Assembly (NCBI GenBank): GCA_031271755.1
Contig: JAISVB010000056.1
Location: 1 to 64,000 of the forward strand
DNA from: Culturomica sp.
GTDB taxonomy: Bacteria; Bacteroidota; Bacteroidia; Bacteroidales; Marinifilaceae
Length of the DNA stretch: 64,000 nt
Reading direction: 5' to 3'
Shown: positions 26,933 through 35,427 of the stretch, piece after piece
Layout: every line of letters begins with the position of its first letter
Numbering within the stretch: the stretch's first letter is position 1
Program-made: the position numbers and the translations under genes
The notes under the pieces: model-generated
What the model was told of the DNA's origin: nothing
What the model saw: only the letters and a program-made list of their open reading frames with translations
Database searches by the model: none

Positions 26933-27624
26933 ACGGAAAAATCACTGTGCTTTACGCCGAGGACAACTCCGGTACGGCATCGCTCATCAAAATGATGCTG
27001 GAACGAAACTCCTTTGTCGTGACGGTGGAACCGGACGGGGAGCGGGCTATCGAGCGTTACAGGGCCGGCGTGCCGGACTTGTTGCTGTTGGACATCGAAA
27101 TGCCGGGCAAGAGCGGATTGGAGGTCGTTTCCGTCATCCGGCGGGAAAACCGCCTGCTTCCCATTGTGCTGTTCAGCTCCTTCGTCGATCCGGCCATTGA
27201 ATTGGAAGCGATCCATTTGGGGGCGGACGATTGCATTCGCAAAGATTGTCCTCCCGAACTTTTCATCGCAAAGCTCCACAACATCCTCCGCCGGGTGTAC
27301 AACAAACAATCGCCCTCTGTTTACCAGTTGTCCGAAGTCACGGAATTCAACAGCCGGACTTGTGCGTTGCTCATCGACGGGCGGCCTGTAAAATTAAAAA
27401 CCAAAGAGGCGGAGCTGTTGAAGTTGCTGTGCACCCGTATGAACGACTGGGCGGAGAAAGAGTACCTCATCATGGGCCTTTGGGGCAGGGCTTCTCTTTA
27501 CAAAGAGCGGGTATTGCGCAAGTTGGTCTCTGCGCTCCGGAACCGGTTATCGGAGGACAAAACAGTCCAAATATCCAATAAATACGGAGAAGCCTATTCG
27601 CTGGTATCGGAATTGATCCGATGA
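26929..27624 (+). CDS. OmpR-family response regulator (RprY-like)
   Basis: The 231-residue partner of the upstream kinase. The receiver domain (1-120) has the acidic pair YAEDN, the phospho-acceptor Asp in LLLLDIEMPGKSG, and the Lys in CIRKD. The C-terminal winged-helix DNA-binding domain (about 130-230) reads VKLKTKEAELLKLLC and ends KTVQISNKYGEAYSLV. A transcription factor activated by phosphorylation is the family function; its targets are unknown. ATGA overlap with the kinase gene. Confidence 0.94.
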   Translation: MNGKITVLYAEDNSGTASLIKMMLERNSFVVTVEPDGERAIERYRAGVPDLLLLDIEMPGKSGLEVVSVIRRENRLLPIVLFSSFVDPAIELEAIHLGADDCIRKDCPPELFIAKLHNILRRVYNKQSPSVYQLSEVTEFNSRTCALLIDGRPVKLKTKEAELLKLLCTRMNDWAEKEYLIMGLWGRASLYKERVLRKLVSALRNRLSEDKTVQISNKYGEAYSLVSELIR

Positions 27625-27694
27625 GGCTCGCTCCGGAGATCGCCCCCCCGAAGCGGGCGGCACTGTACGAATCTGTTTAAAAACTTTTTATACC

Positions 27695-28798
27695 ATGTCG
27701 GAAAACGAGTTAAATATATGCAAGCCGGAACGGTGGGGTATTTTTTCCGGTACGGAGCGGCCATTCCTGATTGCCGGCCCTTGCAGCGCCGAAAGCGAAG
27801 AGCAGGTGTTCAAAACGGCGAAGGCTTTGAAAGAGAATGGTATCGGTGTATTCCGGGCCGGTATCTGGAAACCGCGCACCCGCCCCGATTGCTTTGAAGG
27901 CGCCGGATCGGAAGGTTTTGCCTGGCTGCGGAGGGTGCAGCAGGAATTGGGCATGAAAACTGCGACGGAGGTAGCCAATGCAAAACACGTGCACGAGGCT
28001 TTGAAAGCCGGGGTCGATCTGTTGTGGATCGGGGCCCGGACGACGGCCAATCCTTTTGCTGTCCAGGAGTTGGCGGACGCCCTGGCGGGAACGGACATTC
28101 CCGTGTTGGTGAAAAACCCCGTCAATCCGGATGTCGATCTCTGGCTGGGAGCCGTGGAGCGTTTGCAAAGGGCCGGCCTGACCAAGGTCGGGATAGTGCA
28201 TCGCGGCTTTTCCGTTTACCGGCACTCCAAGTACCGGAATGCACCCCAGTGGCAGTTGCCCATCGAAGTCAGAAGACGGTACAGGGAACTTCCCCTCATC
28301 TGCGACCCCAGTCACATAGCCGGGAACCGGGCGTATTTGCAGGAGATCTCCCAGCAGGCGCTTGACCTGGGTTTTGACGGGTTGATGCTGGAATCTCACA
28401 TTTGCCCGGAGATAGCTCTGAGCGATGCTCAGCAACAGGTGACGCCGGCTGCATTGAAAAAATTAATCGACAACCTCGTTGTGCGGGCGTTTGACTCCAC
28501 TGATGTTTCGTACAACGAAAACATCGACGAATTGCGAAACCGCATCGATCAATTAGACGACGAACTGTTGAATATTCTGTCGCAGCGGATGCGTATGGCG
28601 GTGGAGATCGGCCGGTATAAAAAGCAGAAAAATATTACCATCCTGCAAGCCGGCCGGTGGGAACAAATTCTGGAAAAAGTGTTCCGGGCCGGCGAGCAGA
28701 AAGGATTGGAAAAAGAGCTTTTGGAAAAAGTGTTCTGCGCCATTCACGAAGCCTCCATCAACAAGCAGACCGAGGTGATGAACGAACTCAAAAACTAA
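27695..28798 (+). CDS. Bifunctional DAHP synthase / chorismate mutase
   Basis: A 367-residue fusion of the first shikimate-pathway enzyme (3-deoxy-7-phosphoheptulonate synthase, KdsA-like type I-beta; residues about 10-265, with LIAGPCSAESEEQ, GIWKPRTRP, KNPVNPD and CDPSHIAG) to a C-terminal AroQ-type chorismate mutase (about 275-360, starting NIDELRNRIDQLDDELLNIL). In Bacteroidota the mutase half acts as allosteric sensor and as the first step toward Phe/Tyr. The order is synthase first, mutase last. Its 3' end overlaps the convergent beta-barrel gene by 11 bases. It stands alone rather than in the aromatic operon. Confidence 0.95.
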   Translation: MSENELNICKPERWGIFSGTERPFLIAGPCSAESEEQVFKTAKALKENGIGVFRAGIWKPRTRPDCFEGAGSEGFAWLRRVQQELGMKTATEVANAKHVHEALKAGVDLLWIGARTTANPFAVQELADALAGTDIPVLVKNPVNPDVDLWLGAVERLQRAGLTKVGIVHRGFSVYRHSKYRNAPQWQLPIEVRRRYRELPLICDPSHIAGNRAYLQEISQQALDLGFDGLMLESHICPEIALSDAQQQVTPAALKKLIDNLVVRAFDSTDVSYNENIDELRNRIDQLDDELLNILSQRMRMAVEIGRYKKQKNITILQAGRWEQILEKVFRAGEQKGLEKELLEKVFCAIHEASINKQTEVMNELKN

Positions 28799-29756
28799 TC
28801 CCTGCTCCGAGGCTGTATGGATGGATCTCCGGCCCTTTTCCGGACTGGAATAACCTGGTAAGGGAATAAGTCCCCCAGAAATGCAGCCAACCGTATCCCG
28901 CTTGCGCCATCAGGTCTGCTTTTACCGGCTGGACGTAGTAGTAATCGGTCTTTTTATTTTTCTTTTTATTCCCGTTTTCGTTGTAGTACACCAATTTGGT
29001 TTTGGTGTGCAGCCGGATGCCTCCGACAACCCCGGCGGATACATGAAACCTTTTGCTGTATTTCGCGGGAACCTGGAATTCCAACAGGAGCGGAACAGTC
29101 AGGTAGATGTTTTTAAAAAAATTCTTTTTCATATCCCACTCGGAGGGGACGCGGTAAGGAACGATTTGGTGGTTTTCGCGGCGGAAAGAGATGTTTTTTT
29201 GATCCATCTGCATGTGCTGGTACTCCAGCCCCAAACCAAGCACCAGCCCGAAATTGTTGCGGGGAACTAAGCTGAGGCTCTTCTCAAAGATATTCGCCTG
29301 CAAGGTGATCGATTGGGAATAATCTGGATCCATAAATCCGTCATATGCCTCATACCCGCTGTAATCGGCGTTGGCTATATTCAGAAATCCGAGGTTAATT
29401 CCGCACCAGTGGCCCCGGAACCGTCCGTACTGTTGCCGGCGGGAAGATTTTATGTAAAAATGGGGTTTTCCGAACATCTTGATCTCCTGTCCCGAGATCT
29501 CCTGTCCCGACGAATTGCTCCGCAAAAGAGCTTCCGTTTCTTCAGTGGAAAGTATCCGTATCCGACGTTCCGCCTCTTTTTCTGTTCGGTCGAACAATTT
29601 CATTTCCTGGTCTTTGTCCAGTTTTTTCACTTGTGCGGCAGTGTCTTTCTTTGTCCAGAGATCGTGTATCCGGGCTGTGTCACCGAGCGATGAAGCCCAA
29701 ACTCCTGCAGAGAGGAGTAATCCGAAACCTAACAGAATTGCTTTCATACGTGTCAT
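28788..29756 (-). CDS. Putative outer-membrane beta-barrel protein, third gene of an ECF operon
   Basis: A 322-residue exported protein: signal peptide ending VWASS, then a charged linker (about 25-85) and a beta-rich domain (about 100-322) with alternating aromatic/hydrophobic strands ending in GAGISF, the Phe terminus typical of outer-membrane barrels. Possible starts are 29756 (MTRMKAIL) and 29747. A 15-base tandem duplication encodes SGQEI twice in the linker. It is the last gene behind an ECF sigma factor and a membrane protein. I know of no assigned function for such barrels; it could be a sensor or an effector of the sigma pathway. Confidence 0.75.
   Translation of the reverse strand: MTRMKAILLGFGLLLSAGVWASSLGDTARIHDLWTKKDTAAQVKKLDKDQEMKLFDRTEKEAERRIRILSTEETEALLRSNSSGQEISGQEIKMFGKPHFYIKSSRRQQYGRFRGHWCGINLGFLNIANADYSGYEAYDGFMDPDYSQSITLQANIFEKSLSLVPRNNFGLVLGLGLEYQHMQMDQKNISFRRENHQIVPYRVPSEWDMKKNFFKNIYLTVPLLLEFQVPAKYSKRFHVSAGVVGGIRLHTKTKLVYYNENGNKKKNKKTDYYYVQPVKADLMAQAGYGWLHFWGTYSLTRLFQSGKGPEIHPYSLGAGISF
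29481..29510. repeat. Perfect 15-bp tandem duplication inside the beta-barrel gene
   Basis: GATCTCCTGTCCCGA occurs twice head to tail; being 15 bases long it keeps the frame and repeats five residues in the periplasmic linker. Confidence 0.9.
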
Positions 29757-29786
29757 ACTTTTTTATGAGATATTGTTTTGATTTTC

Positions 29787-30347
29787 TTATTCCTCTGCTT
29801 CCAACTGTTCCGTCAATTGCCTTCCGGCAGCCGCAATAGATGAAAAAATATTTCTGGAGTAGACCGATTCGTCCGAAGATCTCCAGTTCCCGGCGCTTTC
29901 GTTCAACACCAACTCCTGCTCACGATAGAGGGGTTCCGCCGCCAACGTTAACAGATCTCTTTCCGCTTCCGGCAAGGCGGCATAGAGGGAAACAGACGCT
30001 TCCGGCGGGGCTTCTACCGGCCGTACCGGAACTTTCCGGTACGAAAGAACATCCGGCAGGCGTTCGGTGAGGGGCAATCCGGACTCAATGGCCTGCGCCG
30101 GCCGGACCGGTTGGATCCGTTCCGTTCCGGAAAAGAGGAGCGACCGGTTCTCCGGCATTGTTTCCCGCTCCCCAAAAAAGAGCCGGATGCCCAGCAAAAA
30201 CAGCAACATGGCGGCCACGCCGGAAAGGCTCCACAAAAGCGGGCGATGCGAACGCTTTCTGTACAATTGCTTCTTCTTTTCAAAGCGGATCGTTGTATCG
30301 GGACGAAGACGCAACTCCCCGTCGCTGCTGTCGATCTGTTTACTCAT
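29787..30347 (-). CDS. Single-pass membrane protein, possible anti-sigma factor
   Basis: A 186-residue protein starting inside the sigma-factor gene's stop (ATGA overlap). A basic cytoplasmic N-terminus of about 37 residues precedes one membrane helix (PLLWSLSGVAAMLLFLLGIRLFF) and a largely unstructured Pro/Ala/Glu-rich exported domain. The topology and position are those of anti-sigma factors, but the N-terminal part is shorter than a usual anti-sigma domain and shows no zinc motif. The downstream gene is an outer-membrane barrel. I would call it an ECF-operon membrane protein; the anti-sigma role is inference. Confidence 0.65.
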   Translation of the reverse strand: MSKQIDSSDGELRLRPDTTIRFEKKKQLYRKRSHRPLLWSLSGVAAMLLFLLGIRLFFGERETMPENRSLLFSGTERIQPVRPAQAIESGLPLTERLPDVLSYRKVPVRPVEAPPEASVSLYAALPEAERDLLTLAAEPLYREQELVLNESAGNWRSSDESVYSRNIFSSIAAAGRQLTEQLEAEE

Positions 30348-30829
30348 ACTACTAAATCTGGTTTTCGAATGTACTCTTTCATAAAAAAACGGGCCCTGAA
30401 CAGGTATACTTTAACCTGGTTCTCGTTCAAATTCGTGATCTCCGCGATCTCTTTGTACGAGTAGTTCTCGTAATCCCGGAGCAAAACGACGGTTCTCTGT
30501 ATCTCCGAAAGCCGTTCCAGAGCGGCGTGTAACACCTGCTGCAGGTCGGGCGTTTCGTTTTCATACCAGTTGTGCGAGGAAGAGACCGTTTCAATGTCGC
30601 TGTTTCTCTTTTCCCGGCGGAAAATGTCGATCATTTTCCGGTAGGCAGTGGTAAAAAGAAACGGTTTGGCTTTTTCAGAAGCGATCTCCCGTACATGCTC
30701 CCACAGAACCAGGTAGCTTTCCTGCACGATATCTTCCGCCAACTCTTTACTCCTGCACAATTTCAGGATAAAACGGAAGATATCATCGGAGAACTGATCT
30801 ACGCTGTTGTTGTATTCTGTCCGGGTCAT
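30344..30829 (-). CDS. ECF-type RNA polymerase sigma factor
   Basis: A 161-residue sigma-70-family regulator. Region 2 (about 10-75: FILKLCRSKELAEDIVQESY and FLFTTAYRKMIDIFRREKR) and region 4 (about 100-155: LSEIQRTVVLLRDYENYSYK and EIAEITNLNENQVKVYLFRAR) are both intact and separated by a short linker. It recognises promoters of a small regulon, often including its own operon. It overlaps the following membrane-protein gene by four bases and has a strong consensus promoter upstream, so its basal transcription is by the housekeeping sigma. Confidence 0.92.
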   Translation of the reverse strand: MTRTEYNNSVDQFSDDIFRFILKLCRSKELAEDIVQESYLVLWEHVREIASEKAKPFLFTTAYRKMIDIFRREKRNSDIETVSSSHNWYENETPDLQQVLHAALERLSEIQRTVVLLRDYENYSYKEIAEITNLNENQVKVYLFRARFFMKEYIRKPDLVV

Positions 30830-30866
30830 TTCGGCTATAAGACGAACGGGGTGGTGAAAAAGTTAC

Positions 30867-30874
30867 TAACTTTG
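30867..30874 (+). promoter_or_regulatory. -7 box of dusB
   Basis: TAACTTTG fits TAnnTTTG, 51 bases before the dusB start, and lies inside the divergent ECF leader. The -33 position is poor. Confidence 0.4.
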
Positions 30875-30892
30875 TACGACTCTAAAACAGGA

Positions 30893-30924
30893 CAAACTTA
30901 TAGAATAAATCAATTGTTTTCAAA
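30893..30924 (-). promoter_or_regulatory. Perfect Bacteroidota promoter of the ECF operon
   Basis: On the minus strand TTTG (30924-30921), a 20-base spacer, then TAAGTTTG (30900-30893): both boxes and spacing are ideal. The sigma-factor start codon is about 64 bases beyond. The -33 box overlaps the dusB start region. Confidence 0.8.
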
Positions 30925-31923
30925 TTGCAGGCAGGAGACAGATACATCGGAGAGAGGCCATTGATCCTGGCACCCATGGAGGATGTGACCAATCCCCCTT
31001 TCCGGAAGTTTTGCAAAGAGTTCGGGGCGGATTGGCTCTATTCCGAATTTGTTTCGGCGGATGCGTTGGTACGTTCCGTGGACAGATCCCTGAAGAAATT
31101 GCATATCAGCCCGGAAGAGCGTCCGGTGACCATTCAAATTTACGGACGGTTCATCGATGCCATGGTGGAGGCTGCCAAGCTGGTGGAAGCGGTGGAGCCC
31201 GATTTTATCGACCTGAACTTTGGCTGTCCGGTCAAGCGGGTGGCGCAGAAGGGGGCCGGGGCCGGATTGTTGAAAGACATCCCGTTGATGGTGGAGATGG
31301 CACGGCAGGTGGCGCAGGCTGTCCGGATCCCCGTTACGGCCAAAACCCGGCTGGGGTGGGATCAGGAGCATATCGTCATCGACGAAGTGGCGGAGCGGTT
31401 GCAGGATGTGGGGATCCGGGCGCTGGCAATACACGGGCGAACCCGTTCCCAGATGTACACCGGACAGGCGGACTGGAACCCGATCGCCCGGGTGAAGAGC
31501 AATCCCCGGATCCGGATCCCGATCATCGGGAACGGGGACATCATCTCTCCCCAATCGGCTAAAGAGGCTTTTGACAAATACGGGGTAGACGGGGTCATGA
31601 TCGGCCGGGCTACAGTGGGGCGTCCGTGGATTTTCCGGCAGATCCGGCACTATTTCGAAACGGGGGAAGTGTTGCCGGCCTTACCGGTTTCCGAACAGAT
31701 CCGCATCCTGAAAGAACAGGTGGATCTCGCCATCGAATGGATAGACGAAGTGCGCGGTATTTTACACATGAGGCGGCACGTCGCAGCCATGTTTAAAGGA
31801 TTACCCCATTTCCGGAACCTGCGGATAGAACTGTTGCGCGCCTCTTCCCGGGCGGCGTTGTGGGGGGTGCTGGAACGCGTCGAACGGGAGTACGGCGACT
31901 GTGTGGAAGAGGGCGCTTCTTAG
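30925..31923 (+). CDS. dusB: tRNA-dihydrouridine synthase (DusB type)
   Basis: A 332-residue FMN enzyme that reduces uridines in the tRNA D-loop. No ATG is available; TTG at 30925 gives QAGDRYIGERPLILAPMED, which has the same length before the APMEDVT motif as homologues with ATG starts. The catalytic Cys lies in NFGCPVKRV (about 96-104); FMN-binding KTRLGWD and HGRTRSQMYTG and the late GNGDI and IGRATVGRPW are present. The stop overlaps the convergent next gene by four bases. Confidence 0.93.
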   Translation: MQAGDRYIGERPLILAPMEDVTNPPFRKFCKEFGADWLYSEFVSADALVRSVDRSLKKLHISPEERPVTIQIYGRFIDAMVEAAKLVEAVEPDFIDLNFGCPVKRVAQKGAGAGLLKDIPLMVEMARQVAQAVRIPVTAKTRLGWDQEHIVIDEVAERLQDVGIRALAIHGRTRSQMYTGQADWNPIARVKSNPRIRIPIIGNGDIISPQSAKEAFDKYGVDGVMIGRATVGRPWIFRQIRHYFETGEVLPALPVSEQIRILKEQVDLAIEWIDEVRGILHMRRHVAAMFKGLPHFRNLRIELLRASSRAALWGVLERVEREYGDCVEEGAS

Positions 31924-33110
31924 TGCCGGAATACGACGGATTGGATATTTTTCCAGGGAATGTATGTCACTTCGTTTCCTTCCTCAAAAACAAGTGTTCC
32001 GCTGTTGCCCTCGCTGACGTCCGCACTCTCCCCCAAACTCAAGGCGCTTCCGTTGGTCAGTGTGATATACGCATACTTGTAATTCTTGGGCTCTATGGAG
32101 CGGATGTACTTCAGGGGGATCTCGTAGGTCAGGTAGTCGTTTTTTCCGTTCAACAATTCAAAATTCATGGTTTCGTCCAGGTCATACGCCAGTATGCCGG
32201 AGACAGAGGCGTTGTTTTTAGCGGTAATCTCTCCGGAAAGCCGGGCAGGTTCTCCGAAATCGGCGTATGACAACGTGTTGATCCCGGAGAGGTCGCACGC
32301 TTCGAATTCTTCAAATCTGCCCCAGGGAACAGTGACCAATCCGATGTTCGGCATGTTGATCAGGATCCCCCGGTTCTGGTTGTTAACATCGTTTGATCCC
32401 CAGAGGATTTTTTCCTCTCCGTTTTGCAGGATCACCCGGCAATTCTCCGGGGTTTTGGTAATTTTCCGGATCTCTCTGAAAGCAATACTGGTTTCCCCTT
32501 GGGCGGAGTGGCCGTTCAGCAGGGATTCCTGCGTTTTTTCGTCCCTGTCCCAGGTAATAAAACCTTTGAAAACTCCCTGGGGAGTTTTGACAAGGCCGGT
32601 GATGGGGTGTTGCCCTTCGACGGTAAAAGAAGCGGGCGGAGCGGTAAATTCGATCCGGCTGATCCGCTCCCACCGGACGGTGATGTACTCCTGTTGAGGG
32701 GTCAACAGGGAAAGGGATTGTCCGATACTCGGTTCGTTCCCTTTGTTCAGTGCGATGCTGTTCCCGTCCCGGATCTCCAGTTCGATCCGGTTCTGTCCGG
32801 TCAATTCAATACTCCTGATATCGCCGAACCGGCAACTGAACAGGTGAACCGGCGGGGTGGAAATTAACCGTCCGTTGCTGTAGAACAAGGGGGTATTTCC
32901 GGCCGGGAAATAGGCGGTAAAGGGATTGGAAGGTTTGACCGCTTTGAAAAGATCGATCCAGTACACAGGCTCTTTTCCCCAAGTCAGGTAGCCGCTGATC
33001 TCCCGGTTTTCGACGGTGTGGACTGTGGCATAAACTTTATACTCCTGTGCCTGAAGGGAACCGGTGGCCGATAAAAAGCCTGCCAGCAGCGGAAAAAATC
33101 TGAGTTGCAT
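31920..33110 (-). CDS. Secreted protein of unknown function with internal beta repeats
   Basis: A 396-residue product with a clear signal peptide (cleaved after about residue 21, GSLQA). I do not recognise the family. It contains at least three related segments: EISGYLTWGKEPVYWIDLF, VFKGFITWDRDEKTQESLLNG and SVSGILAYDLDETMNFELLNG, each followed after some tens of residues by a Trp/Ile strand such as IPLKYIRSIEP or VPWGRFEEFEA. This pattern suggests two or three small beta barrels or sandwiches in a row. It is probably periplasmic or surface exposed. It stands alone, about 90 bases from DUF4870 and convergent with dusB. Confidence 0.7.
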   Translation of the reverse strand: MQLRFFPLLAGFLSATGSLQAQEYKVYATVHTVENREISGYLTWGKEPVYWIDLFKAVKPSNPFTAYFPAGNTPLFYSNGRLISTPPVHLFSCRFGDIRSIELTGQNRIELEIRDGNSIALNKGNEPSIGQSLSLLTPQQEYITVRWERISRIEFTAPPASFTVEGQHPITGLVKTPQGVFKGFITWDRDEKTQESLLNGHSAQGETSIAFREIRKITKTPENCRVILQNGEEKILWGSNDVNNQNRGILINMPNIGLVTVPWGRFEEFEACDLSGINTLSYADFGEPARLSGEITAKNNASVSGILAYDLDETMNFELLNGKNDYLTYEIPLKYIRSIEPKNYKYAYITLTNGSALSLGESADVSEGNSGTLVFEEGNEVTYIPWKNIQSVVFRH

Positions 33111-33200
33111 CTGTTTTAAGTTTCAATGGGTTTTATGCCAAGACGCACAGCCCCCCCAAAAAGTTACAGTTCCTGCGCACAATCCTTCCGGCGTGTGCTG

Positions 33201-33569
33201 TTACCGGAAAAAACGGATGGAAAGCGGATAGCTCCAGATGATGCCGTCCCTGGCTCTGAGGGCTCCCAGAATAGTAAATACAAGGCTGCAAATGCTCAAA
33301 GCGATCAAAAGGGGGATCCCGATCAGGAGAAGTACCAGAATACCTCCGACGAATGCATAGATCAGGCTGGAGAGGATCCAGTTCATTACCACCTTGCCGT
33401 TTTGGTCGATGTAAGCGGAAGTATCTTTTTTGACCAACCAGAGCACCAAAGGCAACACCCAGCCCATGATGGGAATGATCAATCCGGCGAATTGGGACAG
33501 ATGAAGGAACATGGCGTACTGTTTATCCTCTTCTGTCGCCCCTGTTGTTTTTGCGTTGTACAGTTCCAT
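33201..33569 (-). CDS. DUF4870 (Tic20-like) small membrane protein
   Basis: A 122-residue protein with a short soluble N-terminus and three to four membrane helices (LIIPIMGWVLPLVLWLV, LSSLIYAFVGGILVLLLIGI, LIALSICSLVFTILGAL), plus the family signature FLHLSQFAGLIIPIMGW and DQNGKVVMNWILS. DUF4870/Tic20-like proteins are widespread with unknown function. It lies just downstream of gltX with a 25-base gap and may be read from the same transcript. Confidence 0.85.
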   Translation of the reverse strand: MELYNAKTTGATEEDKQYAMFLHLSQFAGLIIPIMGWVLPLVLWLVKKDTSAYIDQNGKVVMNWILSSLIYAFVGGILVLLLIGIPLLIALSICSLVFTILGALRARDGIIWSYPLSIRFFR

Positions 33570-33594
33570 AATGTAATGGGTTGGAGATTCGTAA

Positions 33595-35115
33595 TTAGAA
33601 CGTATCCAGTGCTTTTTTCAAGCGTTTCAGGGTCTCTTCTTTGCCCAGCATTTCCGTAATATCAAACAGATGGGGGCCTTTGGACGCTCCGACTAAGGCG
33701 ATGCGGAACGGATTCATCACCTTTCCGAAGCCGATCTCTCCGGAGGTGATCCAGGCGGAGATCACCTCTTCCGTATGCGCTGCCGTAAAGGGCGTAACCT
33801 GTTCCAGGCGGGCGTACAACTCTTTCAACAGCGCCGGAGAACCCTCTTTCCAGTGTTTTTTTACGTCCTTGTCTTCGTAATGTTCCGGCGCCCGGAACAG
33901 GAAGAGGCTGTCGTTGCAGATGTCCGAAACAAAGTTGGCCCGTTCCTTGAACAGGCTGCAAATCCGTTCCAATACACCGGCCGGCGCCTGGATCCCTTTT
34001 TCCAGCAGTTGCCGGCCGAGCAAAAGCGCCAATTCAGAGTCGGGTTTTTCAACGAGGTATTTGTGGTTGAACCATTTGGCTTTTTCCGGATCGAAACGGG
34101 AGCCTGCTTTGTGCACCCGCTCCAGCGTGAATGCTTCGCACAACTCCTGCAGGGAGAAGATCTCCTTGTCGGTGCCGTCGTTCCAACCGAGCAACGCCAG
34201 CATGTTGATGAAGGCTTCCGGAAAATAACCGTCCTCCCGGTAGCCGTGCCACACTTCGTTTGTTGCCGGATCCGTCCATTGGAGCGGAAAAACGGGAAAG
34301 CCCATGCTGTTCCCGTCCCGCTTGCTCAACTTTCCGTTCCCGACCGGTTTCAGGATCAGGGGCAGGTGGGCAAAGGCAGGCATCACTTTTTCCCAGCCGA
34401 AGCTGCGGTACATCAATACGTGGAGGGGAAGGGAGGGAAGCCACTCTTCGCCCCGGATGACGTGGCTGATCTGCATCAGGTAATCGTCTACGACATTGGC
34501 CAGGTGGTAGGTCGGCATGCCGTCGGATTTGAACAGTACTTTGTCGTCTAAGAGGGAGGTATTGAAACGCACTTCGCCCCGGATCAGATCCTGCAATACC
34601 AACTCTTCGTTCTCCGGCATTTTGAAACGGATCACATACGGGACGCCCGATCGCAGCGCCTGTGCTGTTTCCTCCCGGGAGAGGCGAAGCGAATTGTTCA
34701 GTTTGGATCTGCTCAGAGCATTGTAAGTGAAAGTATCTTTCTGCTCTTCGCAGGCGTTGCGGCAGGCTTCCAGCTCTTCGGGCGTATCGAAGGCGTAATA
34801 GGCATTTCCCGACTCCACTAACTGCAACGCGTAGGTTTTGTAGAGCGCTTTCCGTTCGCTTTGGCGGTACGGTCCGAACGCCCCTCCGGAACCGACTCCT
34901 TCGTCTACCTGCAATCCGCACCATTTCAACGATCGGATGATGTACTCTTCCGCACCGGGTACGTACCGGGTTTGGTCAGTGTCCTCTATCCGCAGGAGAA
35001 AATCCCCTCCGTGGCGCCGGGCAAACAGGTAATTAAAAAGGGCGGTCCTGACCCCTCCTACGTGCAAGGCTCCGGTCGGACTGGGAGCAAATCGGACTCT
35101 GACTTTTCTTTCCAT
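33595..35115 (-). CDS. gltX: Glutamyl-tRNA synthetase
   Basis: A 506-residue class I aminoacyl-tRNA synthetase that charges tRNA-Glu (and possibly tRNA-Gln if an amidotransferase is present). The HIGH-like motif is APSPTGALHVGGVRTAL (about 9-25) and the KMSKS-like motif is GKLSKRDGNSMG (about 255-266). Length and C-terminal anticodon-binding domain are normal. The Rossmann insertion ends LPLILKPVGNGKLSKRD. The 94-residue protein gene upstream ends 12 bases before it. Confidence 0.97.
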   Translation of the reverse strand: MERKVRVRFAPSPTGALHVGGVRTALFNYLFARRHGGDFLLRIEDTDQTRYVPGAEEYIIRSLKWCGLQVDEGVGSGGAFGPYRQSERKALYKTYALQLVESGNAYYAFDTPEELEACRNACEEQKDTFTYNALSRSKLNNSLRLSREETAQALRSGVPYVIRFKMPENEELVLQDLIRGEVRFNTSLLDDKVLFKSDGMPTYHLANVVDDYLMQISHVIRGEEWLPSLPLHVLMYRSFGWEKVMPAFAHLPLILKPVGNGKLSKRDGNSMGFPVFPLQWTDPATNEVWHGYREDGYFPEAFINMLALLGWNDGTDKEIFSLQELCEAFTLERVHKAGSRFDPEKAKWFNHKYLVEKPDSELALLLGRQLLEKGIQAPAGVLERICSLFKERANFVSDICNDSLFLFRAPEHYEDKDVKKHWKEGSPALLKELYARLEQVTPFTAAHTEEVISAWITSGEIGFGKVMNPFRIALVGASKGPHLFDITEMLGKEETLKRLKKALDTF

Positions 35116-35127
35116 CGTAACTTTCGA

Positions 35128-35412
35128 TTAATGAAGCGTGGTGTTCGAACTGTCGGTATTCGGGGATTCTTCGCGATCCAGGATATCCCGGAACATCTCT
35201 TTGACCTGTTCGATCCCCTTGCGGATGGCAGTTTCCCGGGAAGCGATCCCGGAGAGGATCGGTTCCGCATGGTTGAACGGGTTATCGGGATCGTCCGTCA
35301 GCAGGTATACCGTGTATTTGCCGTTCTTCCCGTTTTTGGTTTTGCTGAGCAACCCCAGCCAGACATCGATGGCGCGGCCGTTTACGTAAATCGTCCGTTT
35401 TACTTTGTACAT
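35128..35412 (-). CDS. Small conserved-looking protein upstream of gltX
   Basis: A 94-residue, mostly soluble product (MYKVKRTIYVNGRAIDVWLG, then LLSKTKNGKNGKYTVYLLTD). I do not recognise it. It is closely packed between a 59-residue membrane protein and gltX, all on the minus strand, which supports that it is real. No signal peptide or membrane helix is visible; the C-terminal 25 residues are acidic and probably disordered. Confidence 0.6.
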   Translation of the reverse strand: MYKVKRTIYVNGRAIDVWLGLLSKTKNGKNGKYTVYLLTDDPDNPFNHAEPILSGIASRETAIRKGIEQVKEMFRDILDREESPNTDSSNTTLH

Positions 35413-35427
35413 GGCGCTCCGGACAGA

